Source: an uncultured Thermoleophilia bacterium
GTDB lineage: Bacteria; Actinomycetota; Thermoleophilia; UBA2241
Reading direction: 5' to 3'
Assembly (NCBI GenBank): GCA_903921965.1
Contig: CAIXSE010000129.1
Span: forward strand, 1 to 6,386
DNA: 6,386 bases
The notes under the pieces are model-generated. The model was not told the origin of the DNA. It saw only the letters and a program-made list of their open reading frames with translations, and did not search any database. This document shows, one piece after another, positions 1 through 5,332 of the stretch (the first letter of the stretch is position 1; every line of letters begins with the position of its first letter). The position numbers were made by a program, and so were the translations under genes.

Positions 1-408
1 CAGCACCCGGCGCCGGAGCGCGAGCTCATGGCCATCGCCCGGGTCGGCTACCGCTTCCCGGCGTCGAGCATGGCCAGCGGCAAGGTCCTGCTCGCGCGGC
101 TGCCCGACGCCGAGCTGCGGCGCCTGCTTCCCGCGCGCCTCGAACCCACCACCGACGGCCGCGTGAAGACGCGTGACGAGTTCCTGCGCGAGCTCGCCGA
201 GGTCCGCCTGACCGGCCTCGGCTACGAGCGCGAGGAGCTGCGGCACGGCATCTGCGCCGTCGCCGTGGCGGTCGTCGACGTCGACGGCCGGGCGGCCTCG
301 GTGGCCGTGCCCATGCCCGCCTCGCGCTTCGTCCAGGCCGAGCAGGACGTGACGGCGGCGCTGCTGCGCCTGCGCGACGACATCCAGACAGAGCTCGGCG
401 GGCGCTGA
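1..408 (+). CDS. IclR-family transcriptional regulator, C-terminal part (5' end outside window)
   Basis: The frame is open from base 1 to the TGA at 406-408, giving 135 residues. These correspond to the effector-binding domain of IclR-type regulators. Family landmarks are the segment VGYRFPASSMASGKVLLA, which matches the usual 'G.R.P.....GK.LLA' block at the start of the ligand pocket, a central GLGYEREEL stretch, the run AVAVAVVDVDGRAASVAVPMPA, and a C-terminal helix ending in a 'LRDDIQTEL'-like segment. IclR proteins are about 250 residues, so the N-terminal winged helix-turn-helix must lie upstream of the window. The ATG at 28 is an internal Met, not the start. The next gene, SDR-A, begins 79 nt downstream with no convincing promoter between, so the two are probably co-transcribed. 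The domain is recognisably related to that of the second IclR gene at 3493-4275, but the sequences differ too much for a recent duplication. The effector is unknown. Confidence 0.9.
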   Translation, partial: QHPAPERELMAIARVGYRFPASSMASGKVLLARLPDAELRRLLPARLEPTTDGRVKTRDEFLRELAEVRLTGLGYEREELRHGICAVAVAVVDVDGRAASVAVPMPASRFVQAEQDVTAALLRLRDDIQTELGGR

Positions 409-473
409 GCCGGCGGCGGGGCGCGGCCGCCGCGTCGCCGGCGGTCCGGCGCGCTCGCACCGCCGGGCCCGCA

Positions 474-480
474 GGGAGGA
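474..480 (+). promoter_or_regulatory. Shine-Dalgarno site that decides the SDR-A start
   Basis: GGGAGGA lies 2 nt before an ATG at 482 and 8 nt before a second in-frame ATG at 488. The 8-nt spacing is normal for translation initiation and the 2-nt spacing is too short, so 488 is preferred. The protein changes by only two residues. Confidence 0.7.
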
Positions 481-487
481 GATGCTC

Positions 488-1249
488 ATGAACGTGTTCG
501 ACATCGCCGGGCTGCGCGCCCTCGTGGTGGGCGCCGGCGGCCTCGGCGGCGCCGTCGCCGCCGGCTTCGCCGCGCACGGCGCCGACGTGGCAGTGGCCGA
601 CGTCGACCTGGCCCGGGCCGAGCTGCTCGCCGCCCAGCTCGAGGCCGACGAGGTCGTCGCCGCCGGCGTGCGGGTGGACGTGACCGACGAGGCGTCGGTC
701 AAGGCGATGGTGGCGGCCGCCGTGGCTGCGCTGGGCGGCCTCGACGCGCTCGTCAACGCCGCCGGCGTCACGGTGCGCAAGCGCGCCGAGGACCTCTCGC
801 CGGAAGAGTGGCGCCGCATCATCGACGTCAACGCCACCGGCACCTTCCTCTGCTGCCAGGCCGCCGGCGTCTACATGGCGGGCTCCGGCGGCGGCGCCAT
901 CGTGAACCTCTCGTCGGTGCGCGGCCGCTACGGCGCGACCTTCGGCCAGGCTGAGTACTCGGCCAGCAAGGGGGCTGTGGACTCGCTCACGCGCTCGCTC
1001 GCCGCCCAGTGGGCCGAGTTCGGCATCCGCGTGAACGCGGTGGCCCCGACGTTCGTCGAGACCGGCCTCACGCGCACGGTGCTGGCCGACGAGAAGTTCG
1101 CCGCAGGCCTGCGCGCCAGCATCCCCATGGGGCGCTGGGCCGAGACGGCGGACGTCGTCGGCCCGGTGCTCTTCCTCGCCTCGCCGGCGGCGGCCTTCGT
1201 CACCGGCCAGATCCTGTACGTCGACGGCGGGCTGACCGCGCGCGTGTGA
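488..1249 (+). CDS. Short-chain dehydrogenase/reductase (SDR-A), classical type
   Basis: This is a 253-residue classical SDR, a normal full length, probably a cytosolic NAD(P)-dependent alcohol/ketone oxidoreductase of unknown substrate. Starting at Met 488 (well-spaced GGGAGGA), the Rossmann glycine turn is GAGGLGG at residues 15-21, one residue tighter than the usual TGxxxGxG. An Asp (D38) closes the second strand (VAVADVD), which in SDRs usually favours NAD(H) over NADP(H). The NAAG motif is at 90-93. The catalytic tetrad appears complete: N115 (DVNATG), S143 (SSVRG), Y157 and K161 (YSASK). The spacing from S143 to Y157 is one residue longer than the common 13. The C-terminal VTGQILYVDGG block is typical of the family. 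The gene follows the IclR gene with a 79-nt gap, and a C-rich non-coding region follows it. The name 'FabG-like' would fit equally; no substrate assignment is justified. Confidence 0.93.
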   Translation: MNVFDIAGLRALVVGAGGLGGAVAAGFAAHGADVAVADVDLARAELLAAQLEADEVVAAGVRVDVTDEASVKAMVAAAVAALGGLDALVNAAGVTVRKRAEDLSPEEWRRIIDVNATGTFLCCQAAGVYMAGSGGGAIVNLSSVRGRYGATFGQAEYSASKGAVDSLTRSLAAQWAEFGIRVNAVAPTFVETGLTRTVLADEKFAAGLRASIPMGRWAETADVVGPVLFLASPAAAFVTGQILYVDGGLTARV

Positions 1250-1261
1250 GCCGGGCGCGGC

Positions 1262-1350
1262 AGCGCCTGCCCGCCGCCGCCTGCCCGCCGCGGCGCCCGC
1301 CCGTCCGCCGCCCGTCCGCCGCCCGCCCGCTTCTCCCTGCGTGCTGGCGG
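1262..1350 (+). other. C-rich, G-poor tract with short tandem repeats; possible Rho-type termination region
   Basis: Just after the SDR-A stop the + strand becomes strongly C-rich. It contains two copies of GCCTGCCCGCCG (1265-1276 and 1279-1290, period 14) and two perfect adjacent copies of CCCGTCCGCCG (1300-1310 and 1311-1321). An unstructured transcript with C in excess over G is the known signature of Rho loading sites, so this may end the SDR-A transcript before P1. The composition and repeats are seen directly; the termination role is inferred. No intrinsic terminator with a T tract is visible here. Confidence 0.3.
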
Positions 1351-1361
1351 CCGCGCGCGAC

Positions 1362-1418
1362 CCGCACCGGCTCGCGCGATCCGCACCGGCTCGCGCTCGA
1401 CCTGCCCCGGCTCGCGCG
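1362..1418 (+). repeat. Three ~20-nt-spaced direct repeats upstream of promoter P1
   Basis: CCGCACCGGCTCGCGC occurs exactly at 1362-1377 and 1381-1396 (period 19). The shorter core CCGGCTCGCGCG recurs at 1407-1418, 21 nt after the equivalent position of the second copy. Spacings of 19 and 21 nt put the copies on roughly the same face of the DNA helix, and the array ends 8 nt before the P1 -35 box. That position is typical of an activator binding array. Chance repetition in GC-rich sequence remains possible. Confidence 0.5.
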
Positions 1419-1426
1419 CCCGAGTC

Positions 1427-1455
1427 TTGACGCCCCCGCGCCCCTGCACTAGTGT
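1427..1455 (+). promoter_or_regulatory. Promoter P1 (sigma-70 type) for SDR-B and the dehydrogenase
   Basis: The -35 is TTGACG (1427-1432) and the -10 is TAGTGT (1450-1455), separated by an ideal 17 nt. TAGxxT -10 boxes with TTGAC -35 boxes are common for the housekeeping sigma factor of high-GC Gram-positive bacteria. Transcription should begin near 1462, giving a leader of about 195 nt before the SDR-B start at 1657. It is the most A/T-containing spot in an otherwise very GC-rich gap. The 12 nt CCGAGTCTTGAC (1420-1431) recur identically at promoter P2. Confidence 0.75.
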
Positions 1456-1463
1456 TCGCATCA

Positions 1464-1507
1464 CGGAATAGCTGTTCCGCATCGTGGTCACCGGGATGCG
1501 GAACGGC
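1464..1507 (+). promoter_or_regulatory. Overlapping operator-like dyads just downstream of P1
   Basis: Two inverted repeats share a half-site. The first, CGGAA-N6-TTCCG (1464-1479), pairs at 14 of 16 positions and resembles the GGAA...TTCC palindromes bound by several IclR-family proteins. The second is GTTCCGCATC (1474-1483) with GATGCGGAAC (1495-1504), a perfect 10-bp match around an 11-nt centre, extendable to 13 bp (1471-1507) with one G-T pair. They lie at about +3 to +46 relative to the predicted transcription start, where a bound repressor would block RNA polymerase. In RNA the second dyad could also form a leader hairpin. The ATGCGGA element reappears at P2. Confidence 0.55.
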
Positions 1508-1656
1508 CGGTCAGGGATGGCGGCCCCGCGGCGGCGCACGTCGCGCGTTCCGGCCACGGAGCGGGCCCGCGTCCGCTCCACCGCCCCTCGATCGACACGG
1601 GTGTCCAGCACGGCGCCGGCCGCGTGCCTGCCGCACGGAGCGAGAGGAGAGGTTTC

Positions 1657-2454
1657 ATGGAGCGTGAGATCTGGAGCGTCGAGAAGATCCGCAGCCTGTT
1701 CGACATGACGGGCAAGACGGCCGTCGTCACCGGCGGTTCGGGCGCGTTCGGCGGCGAGGCCGCCAAGGCGCTCGCCGCGTACGGCGCCAACGTCGTCATC
1801 ACCAGCCGCCGCGCCGAGAACCTCGAGGCCACCGCCGCATCCATCAAGGAGGCCACCGGTTCCGAGGTCCTCGCCGTCTCCTGCGACTGCGTCGACCCCG
1901 ACAGCGTCGAGGCCATGGTCCAGAAGACCGTCGACACCTTCGGCTCGCTCGACGTCCTCATCACCGCCGCCGGCCAGGCCAACCGCTTCCCCGCCGAGGA
2001 GTTCCCCATCGACGAGTGGGAGAAGGTCATGGACTCCCTCGTCAAGGGCACGTACCTCACCTGCCAGGCCGCCGGCAGGCGCATGATCGCCCAGGGCTCC
2101 GGCAAGATCATCACCGTCGGCTCCGTGCGCGGCGAGTTCGGCCACCCCGGCGGCTACTCGGCCTACGGCACCGCCAAGGGCGCCGTCCACCTGCTCACCA
2201 AGCAGCTCGCCACCGAGTGGGCCAAGTACCACATCAACGTCAACAGCATCGCCCCGTGCATCTTCTGGACGCCGCTCACGCAGCAGGTGATCGAGAACCC
2301 CGAGCTCAAGGCGATCTTCCTCTCGCGCATCCCGTGGGGCCGCGTGGCCGACCCGCAGGACTTCATCGGCGCCGTGCTGTACCTGTCGTCGGCCGCGTCC
2401 GACTTCGTGACCGGCGCCATCCTGGCCGTCGACGGCGGAAGCACCGCCGGCTGA
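1657..2454 (+). CDS. Short-chain dehydrogenase/reductase (SDR-B), atypical tetrad
   Basis: This is a 265-residue SDR. ATG 1657 is chosen because AGGAG (1645-1649) lies 7 nt upstream; an in-frame ATG at 1624 has no suitable site. The NAD(P)-binding turn is TGGSGAFGG (25-33). The second strand ends ITSRR (48-52), and the paired Arg suggest NADP(H), unlike SDR-A. The usual NAAG is TAAG (103-106). The catalytic Ser, Tyr and Lys are present as S156 (GSVRG), Y170 and K174 (YGTAK). The tetrad Asn is missing: the position three residues before the conserved Gly (G131) is L128 (codon at 2038-2040), where SDR-A has N115. The C-terminus VTGAILAVDGG is typical. The loop after VNSIAP is unusual (CIFWTP). 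It is the first gene after P1 and is followed after 28 nt by the hydroxyacid dehydrogenase, so the two are likely an operon. The fold is certain; substrate and direction are unknown. Confidence 0.92.
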   Translation: MEREIWSVEKIRSLFDMTGKTAVVTGGSGAFGGEAAKALAAYGANVVITSRRAENLEATAASIKEATGSEVLAVSCDCVDPDSVEAMVQKTVDTFGSLDVLITAAGQANRFPAEEFPIDEWEKVMDSLVKGTYLTCQAAGRRMIAQGSGKIITVGSVRGEFGHPGGYSAYGTAKGAVHLLTKQLATEWAKYHINVNSIAPCIFWTPLTQQVIENPELKAIFLSRIPWGRVADPQDFIGAVLYLSSAASDFVTGAILAVDGGSTAG

Positions 2455-2470
2455 GCCGCGACGCGGCGAG

Positions 2471-2476
2471 AGGAGG
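2471..2476 (+). promoter_or_regulatory. Shine-Dalgarno site that decides the dehydrogenase start
   Basis: AGGAGG directly abuts a GTG at 2477 but lies 6 nt before a second in-frame GTG at 2483. The second spacing is normal and the first impossible for ordinary initiation, so GTG 2483 is preferred. Confidence 0.7.
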
Positions 2477-2482
2477 GTGACC

Positions 2483-3424
2483 GTGGCCAAGGAGAAGGTG
2501 GCCGTCGTCGGCGCCGGCATGATGGGAGTCGGCATCGCGCAGATCTTCGCGCTCGCCGGGCACGAGGTGGCGCTGCAGGACGCCTTTCCCGAGGCGCTCG
2601 AGCGCGCTCCCTCCTCCCTGCGCGCGAACCTCACGTTCCTGGCCGAGAACGGGCTCGGCCGGCTCGACGAGGTCGAGCCGGCCGTGGCCCGCGTCTCGGC
2701 CACAGCCGACCTCGCGGCGGCCGTCGAGGGCGCCGCGTACGTGGTCGAGTGCGTGTTCGAGGACCTCGAGCTCAAGCGCAGCGTGTTCGAGCAGCTCGAC
2801 GAGCTGTGCCCGCCCGGGACGATCCTCTGTACCAACACGTCGGTGATGAGCATCACGCAGATCGCCGCGCGCGCGGCGCACAAGGAGCGTGTGGTCGGCA
2901 CCCACTTCTGGAACCCGCCGTACCTCATCCCGCTCGTGGAGGTGGTGCGCACGGCCGAGGTGTCGGAAGAGGTCGTGCAGAAGACGATGACCCTGTTGCG
3001 CAGCGTCGGAAAGCGGCCCATCGACTGCAGGAAGGACGTGCCTGGCTTCGTCGCCAACCGCCTGCAGCACGCGCTGTGGCGCGAGGCCATCTCCATCGTG
3101 GAACACGGCATCGCCGACGCCGCGACCGTGGACGAGAGCATCCGCTTCGGCCCCGGCTTGCGCATGCCCATCCTTGCCCCCATGGAGAACGCCGACATGG
3201 TGGGGCTCGACCTCACCCTGGCGATCCACGAGTACATCCTGCCGCACCTCGAGGCGTCGGGGGAGCCTTCGCCGCTGCTCAGGGAGAAGGTGGCGGCCGG
3301 CGAGCTGGGCTTCAAGAGCGGGAGCGGCTTCCAGAACTGGCCGCCGGAGAAGGCCGACGCCTCGCGCCGGCGGCTCCTGGGCTACCTGGTGCACGTGCTC
3401 ACCGACGAGCAGCGAGGCTTCTGA
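2483..3424 (+). CDS. 3-hydroxyacyl-CoA dehydrogenase-family protein (beta-hydroxyacid dehydrogenase type)
   Basis: This 313-residue protein has the two-domain architecture of the family: an N-terminal Rossmann domain (about 1-185) and a helical C-terminal dimerisation domain (about 187-290). The NAD motif is GAGMMG (10-15). The catalytic residues line up as S120 (TNTSVMSI), H141 (THFWNPP), E153 (LVEVV) and N192 (VPGFVANRL). The family oxidises an L-3-hydroxy group to a 3-keto group with NAD. The segments ALWREA (197-202) and SIRFGPGLR (219-227) recall, from memory, the carnitine/gulonate dehydrogenase-like branch that acts on free hydroxyacids rather than CoA esters. That is suggestive because a beta-keto acid cleavage enzyme is encoded nearby, but a 3-hydroxybutyryl-CoA dehydrogenase role cannot be excluded. 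The gene follows SDR-B by 28 nt and is followed by a strong hairpin. Confidence 0.92.
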   Translation: MAKEKVAVVGAGMMGVGIAQIFALAGHEVALQDAFPEALERAPSSLRANLTFLAENGLGRLDEVEPAVARVSATADLAAAVEGAAYVVECVFEDLELKRSVFEQLDELCPPGTILCTNTSVMSITQIAARAAHKERVVGTHFWNPPYLIPLVEVVRTAEVSEEVVQKTMTLLRSVGKRPIDCRKDVPGFVANRLQHALWREAISIVEHGIADAATVDESIRFGPGLRMPILAPMENADMVGLDLTLAIHEYILPHLEASGEPSPLLREKVAAGELGFKSGSGFQNWPPEKADASRRRLLGYLVHVLTDEQRGF

Positions 3425-3435
3425 CGGACGGCGGA

Positions 3436-3479
3436 CGACGCGCCGCGGAGGGGCGCAGCGGTCCTTCCGCGGCGCGTCG
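3436..3479 (+). terminator. Very stable hairpin between the dehydrogenase and the second IclR gene
   Basis: CGACGCGCCGCGGA (3436-3449) is a perfect 14-bp inverted match of TCCGCGGCGCGTCG (3466-3479). The stem can continue inward for five more pairs, two of them G-U, leaving a 6-nt loop. It begins 11 nt after the dehydrogenase stop and ends 1 nt before the GAGGAG ribosome binding site of the next gene. There is no T tract, so it is not a standard intrinsic terminator. It could be a U-less terminator, a 3'-end stabiliser for the upstream mRNA, or a structure limiting translation of the downstream regulator. The structure is seen; the role is inferred. Confidence 0.6.
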
Positions 3480-3492
3480 CGAGGAGCGGCGT

Positions 3493-4275
3493 GTGGACGG
3501 ACGCCGGGACGGCGTACAGGTACTGGAGCGCGCGGCGCAGCTGCTGCGCGCGCTGTCGGCCGAGCCGAAGGGCCTCACGCCGATCGAGCTGGCCGACCGC
3601 GTCGGCCTGCCCCGGTCCACGGCCTACCGCATCGTCGGGACGCTGGTGAGCGAGGGCTTCGTGCGCGTGGCGCCCGGCGGCAAGCTGTACATCGGGCCGG
3701 GCCTCATCAGCATCGCCACGGCAGGGCGGCGCGACCTGCGCCAGGAGGCCGCCCCCTACCTCGAGCAGCTCTCGCACGAGCTCCACGAGACGGTGGAACT
3801 GGTGGTGCTCGACGGGGGAGAGGCGCTGTTCACCAACCAGTACGTCTCCTCGCGCTCGCTGCGCGTCGTCGCGCAGGTAGGCGCCCGCTTCCCGTTGTAG
3901 TGCACGGGCTGCGGCAAGGCCCTGCTCGCGGCGCTGCCGCCGGAAGAGGCCGCGCTCCTCGTCCCGCGCGAGCTGGAGGCGTACACGCCGTACACCGGCC
4001 TCGATCGCGGACGCCTGCTGGACGAGCTGGAGGCGGTGCGTGCCTCAGGCGTCGGCTACGACCACCAGGAGCACACCATCGGCGTCTCGGCCGTGGGCGC
4101 CGCCATCCGCGACGCCGCGGGGGCGCTGGCCGCGCTCACCGTCGTCATGCCGGCGGCCCGCCTCGAGGGCCACGAGGACCACATCGCCGCGGCGGTGCTG
4201 CGTGTGCGCGACGAGATCCAGCGCGCCGTGGACGGCGATCTGCCCGGCGCCGGCTCCACAGGCGCCGAGTCTTGA
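3493..4275 (+). pseudogene. IclR-family transcriptional regulator interrupted by an in-frame TAG (codon 136)
   Basis: GTG 3493 has GAGGAG (3481-3486) 6 nt upstream. The frame encodes a winged helix-turn-helix at about residues 9-58 (TPIELADRVGLPRSTAYRIV at 29-48 forms its core) and then the effector domain. It stops at TAG 3898-3900, directly after GARFPL. The same frame continues immediately with CTGCGKALLAALP, the next conserved block of the family, and runs to TGA 4273-4275, giving 261 codons including both stops, a normal IclR length. The interruption is therefore a single nonsense codon, not a frameshift or fusion. The family usually has His or Tyr here, so TAC to TAG is the simplest origin. 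The 135-residue product would keep DNA binding but lack most of the effector pocket. No plausible restart for the C-terminal part is visible. The alternatives are a sequencing error or amber readthrough. Confidence 0.88.
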
Positions 4276-4301
4276 CACCGCCTTCGCGGCGCGGGTAGCG
4301 T
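4272..4301 (+). promoter_or_regulatory. Promoter P2 (sigma-70 type) for cyclase, cupin and BKACE
   Basis: A consensus TTGACA -35 (4272-4277) and a TAGCGT -10 (4296-4301) are separated by 18 nt. The -35 overlaps the TGA stop (4273-4275) of the IclR gene. Transcription should start near 4308, about 52 nt before the cyclase ATG at 4360. The 12 nt CCGAGTCTTGAC (4265-4276) are identical to the same part of P1. Confidence 0.75.
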
Positions 4302-4338
4302 ATCCGCGATACGGCACCAAGTGTCCGACATGCGGACA
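4299..4338 (+). promoter_or_regulatory. Tandem operator-like repeats over the P2 start region
   Basis: Two copies of the pattern TRTCCGNNATRCGG lie exactly 21 bp apart, at 4301-4314 and 4322-4335. Each is also part of an inverted repeat: CGTATC-CGC-GATACG (4299-4313, perfect 6-bp arms) and TGTCCG-N5-CGGACA (4322-4338, perfect 6-bp arms). The first overlaps the -10 and the predicted start; the second lies at about +15 to +31. A two-turn repeat of a dyad is a classic pattern for cooperative binding of a dimeric or tetrameric repressor such as an IclR protein. The half-site ATGCGGA also occurs downstream of P1. Confidence 0.6.
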
Positions 4339-4359
4339 GTAGCGAGGAGAAGAGAGCCC

Positions 4360-5319
4360 ATGGGCAAGAAGGTATTCGTCGACCTCACACATCCGTTCAG
4401 CGCGGAGATCCCCCGGTGGCCGTACTTCGTGAAGCCGGTCATCGACTCCATGCATACCATGTCGAAGGGCGGCGTCCTCACGCAGCGCATCGACTGCGTG
4501 CAGCACACCGGCACCCACGCCGACGCCCCCCGTCACGTCATGGAGCGCGAGTTCAACGGCAAGCGTGCCCGCTACACCCACGAGATGCCGGTCGACGCCT
4601 ACTGCGGCGACGCCGTCTGCCTCGACATCCGGATCGAGAAGTGGGGCCTCATCCTGCCGCAGCACATCGAGGACGCCTGCGAGCGCGCCGCCATCAAGCC
4701 CGAGGAGCTCAAGGGCATGGTGGTGTGCCTGAACACCGGCATGCACCGCAAGTTCGACGACTCCATGGACTACTACCAGTACTCCTGCGGCACCGGCGTC
4801 GAGGCCGGCAAGTGGTTCGTCGAGAAGCAGGTCAAGTGCGTGGCCATGGACATGCAGGCCCTCGACCACCCGCTCCACACCGCGATGGGCAAGAACGGCC
4901 CGCCGCAGATGAATCTCCGCGGCGCCTCCGGCAAGCCCATCACCGACGAGTACATCGAGCAGTTCGGCCTCGAGGCCTACGCCGAGTTCGAGAAGCCCGT
5001 CTTCATCGAGGTGTTCGGCCGGGACGCCTACGACGCCAAGTTCGGCGACCTCGAGGCGATCGGCTGCGAGGGCACCTGGGAGCCCTGCCACAAGCAGATG
5101 CTCGGCCACGGCATCGTGGGCGTCGAGAACCTCGGCGGCGACCTGGACAAGGTCAAGGGCAAGCGGTTCCGCTTCTTCTGCTTCCCGATCCGCTGGTACA
5201 TGGGCGACGGCTCCATGGTCCGCTGCAGCGCCGAGATCGACGAGGACGACCTGAACGACGTCCCCGACCGCACGTACACCTACGCCGGCACCGGCTACGG
5301 CCCCGGCGCCGGCTACTGA
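4360..5319 (+). CDS. Cyclase-family metal-dependent hydrolase (kynurenine formamidase-like fold)
   Basis: The protein has 319 residues from ATG 4360, with AGGAG (4345-4349) 10 nt upstream. It opens with DLTHPFSAEIPRW (8-20) and carries the family signature HxGTHxDxPxH exactly: H49, G51, T52, H53, D55, P57, H59. These His and Asp residues bind one or two divalent metals in family members such as bacterial kynurenine formamidase and isatin hydrolase. Near the C-terminus, H244 followed by GIVGVENL (E256) and the closing block FPIRWYMGDGSMVRCSAEI (275-293) match the family ending. The protein is about 100 residues longer than typical kynurenine formamidases; much of the surplus lies between DHPLH (169-173) and H244. 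It has eleven Cys. It probably hydrolyses a cyclic or acyl-amide/ester bond in a small molecule, in the cytosol since no signal peptide is seen. It is the first gene after P2, 13 nt before the cupin. The substrate is unknown; true kynurenine formamidase is unlikely given the neighbours. Confidence 0.9.
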   Translation: MGKKVFVDLTHPFSAEIPRWPYFVKPVIDSMHTMSKGGVLTQRIDCVQHTGTHADAPRHVMEREFNGKRARYTHEMPVDAYCGDAVCLDIRIEKWGLILPQHIEDACERAAIKPEELKGMVVCLNTGMHRKFDDSMDYYQYSCGTGVEAGKWFVEKQVKCVAMDMQALDHPLHTAMGKNGPPQMNLRGASGKPITDEYIEQFGLEAYAEFEKPVFIEVFGRDAYDAKFGDLEAIGCEGTWEPCHKQMLGHGIVGVENLGGDLDKVKGKRFRFFCFPIRWYMGDGSMVRCSAEIDEDDLNDVPDRTYTYAGTGYGPGAGY

Positions 5320-5332
5320 GAAGGAGTCAGGT

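Noticed and set aside
409..480. GC-rich inverted repeats between the first IclR gene and SDR-A as a terminator
   Set aside because: Several short CCGG/GCGGCCGC-type palindromes occur but no single dominant stem and no T tract. In sequence of this composition they are expected by chance.
1452..1708. Small + strand open frames in the P1 leader (71 and 74 codons)
   Set aside because: No ribosome binding sites at suitable distance, Arg/Pro/Ala-rich translations, and overlap with the SDR-B start. They look like chance frames.
928..3315. A 795-codon open frame on the minus strand
   Set aside because: It lies antisense to SDR-A, SDR-B and the dehydrogenase, all with clear family motifs. The translation is low-complexity and Arg/Gly/Ala-rich, as expected of a shadow frame in GC-rich DNA.
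3898..3900. TAG read as pyrrolysine
   Set aside because: Pyrrolysine is not known in this regulator family, and the position normally carries an ordinary residue. A mutation or sequencing error is far simpler.
4036..4275. Independent translation of the C-terminal half of the broken IclR gene
   Set aside because: The only candidate start is an internal GTG at 4036 with no clear Shine-Dalgarno site, and it would miss the first part of the effector domain.
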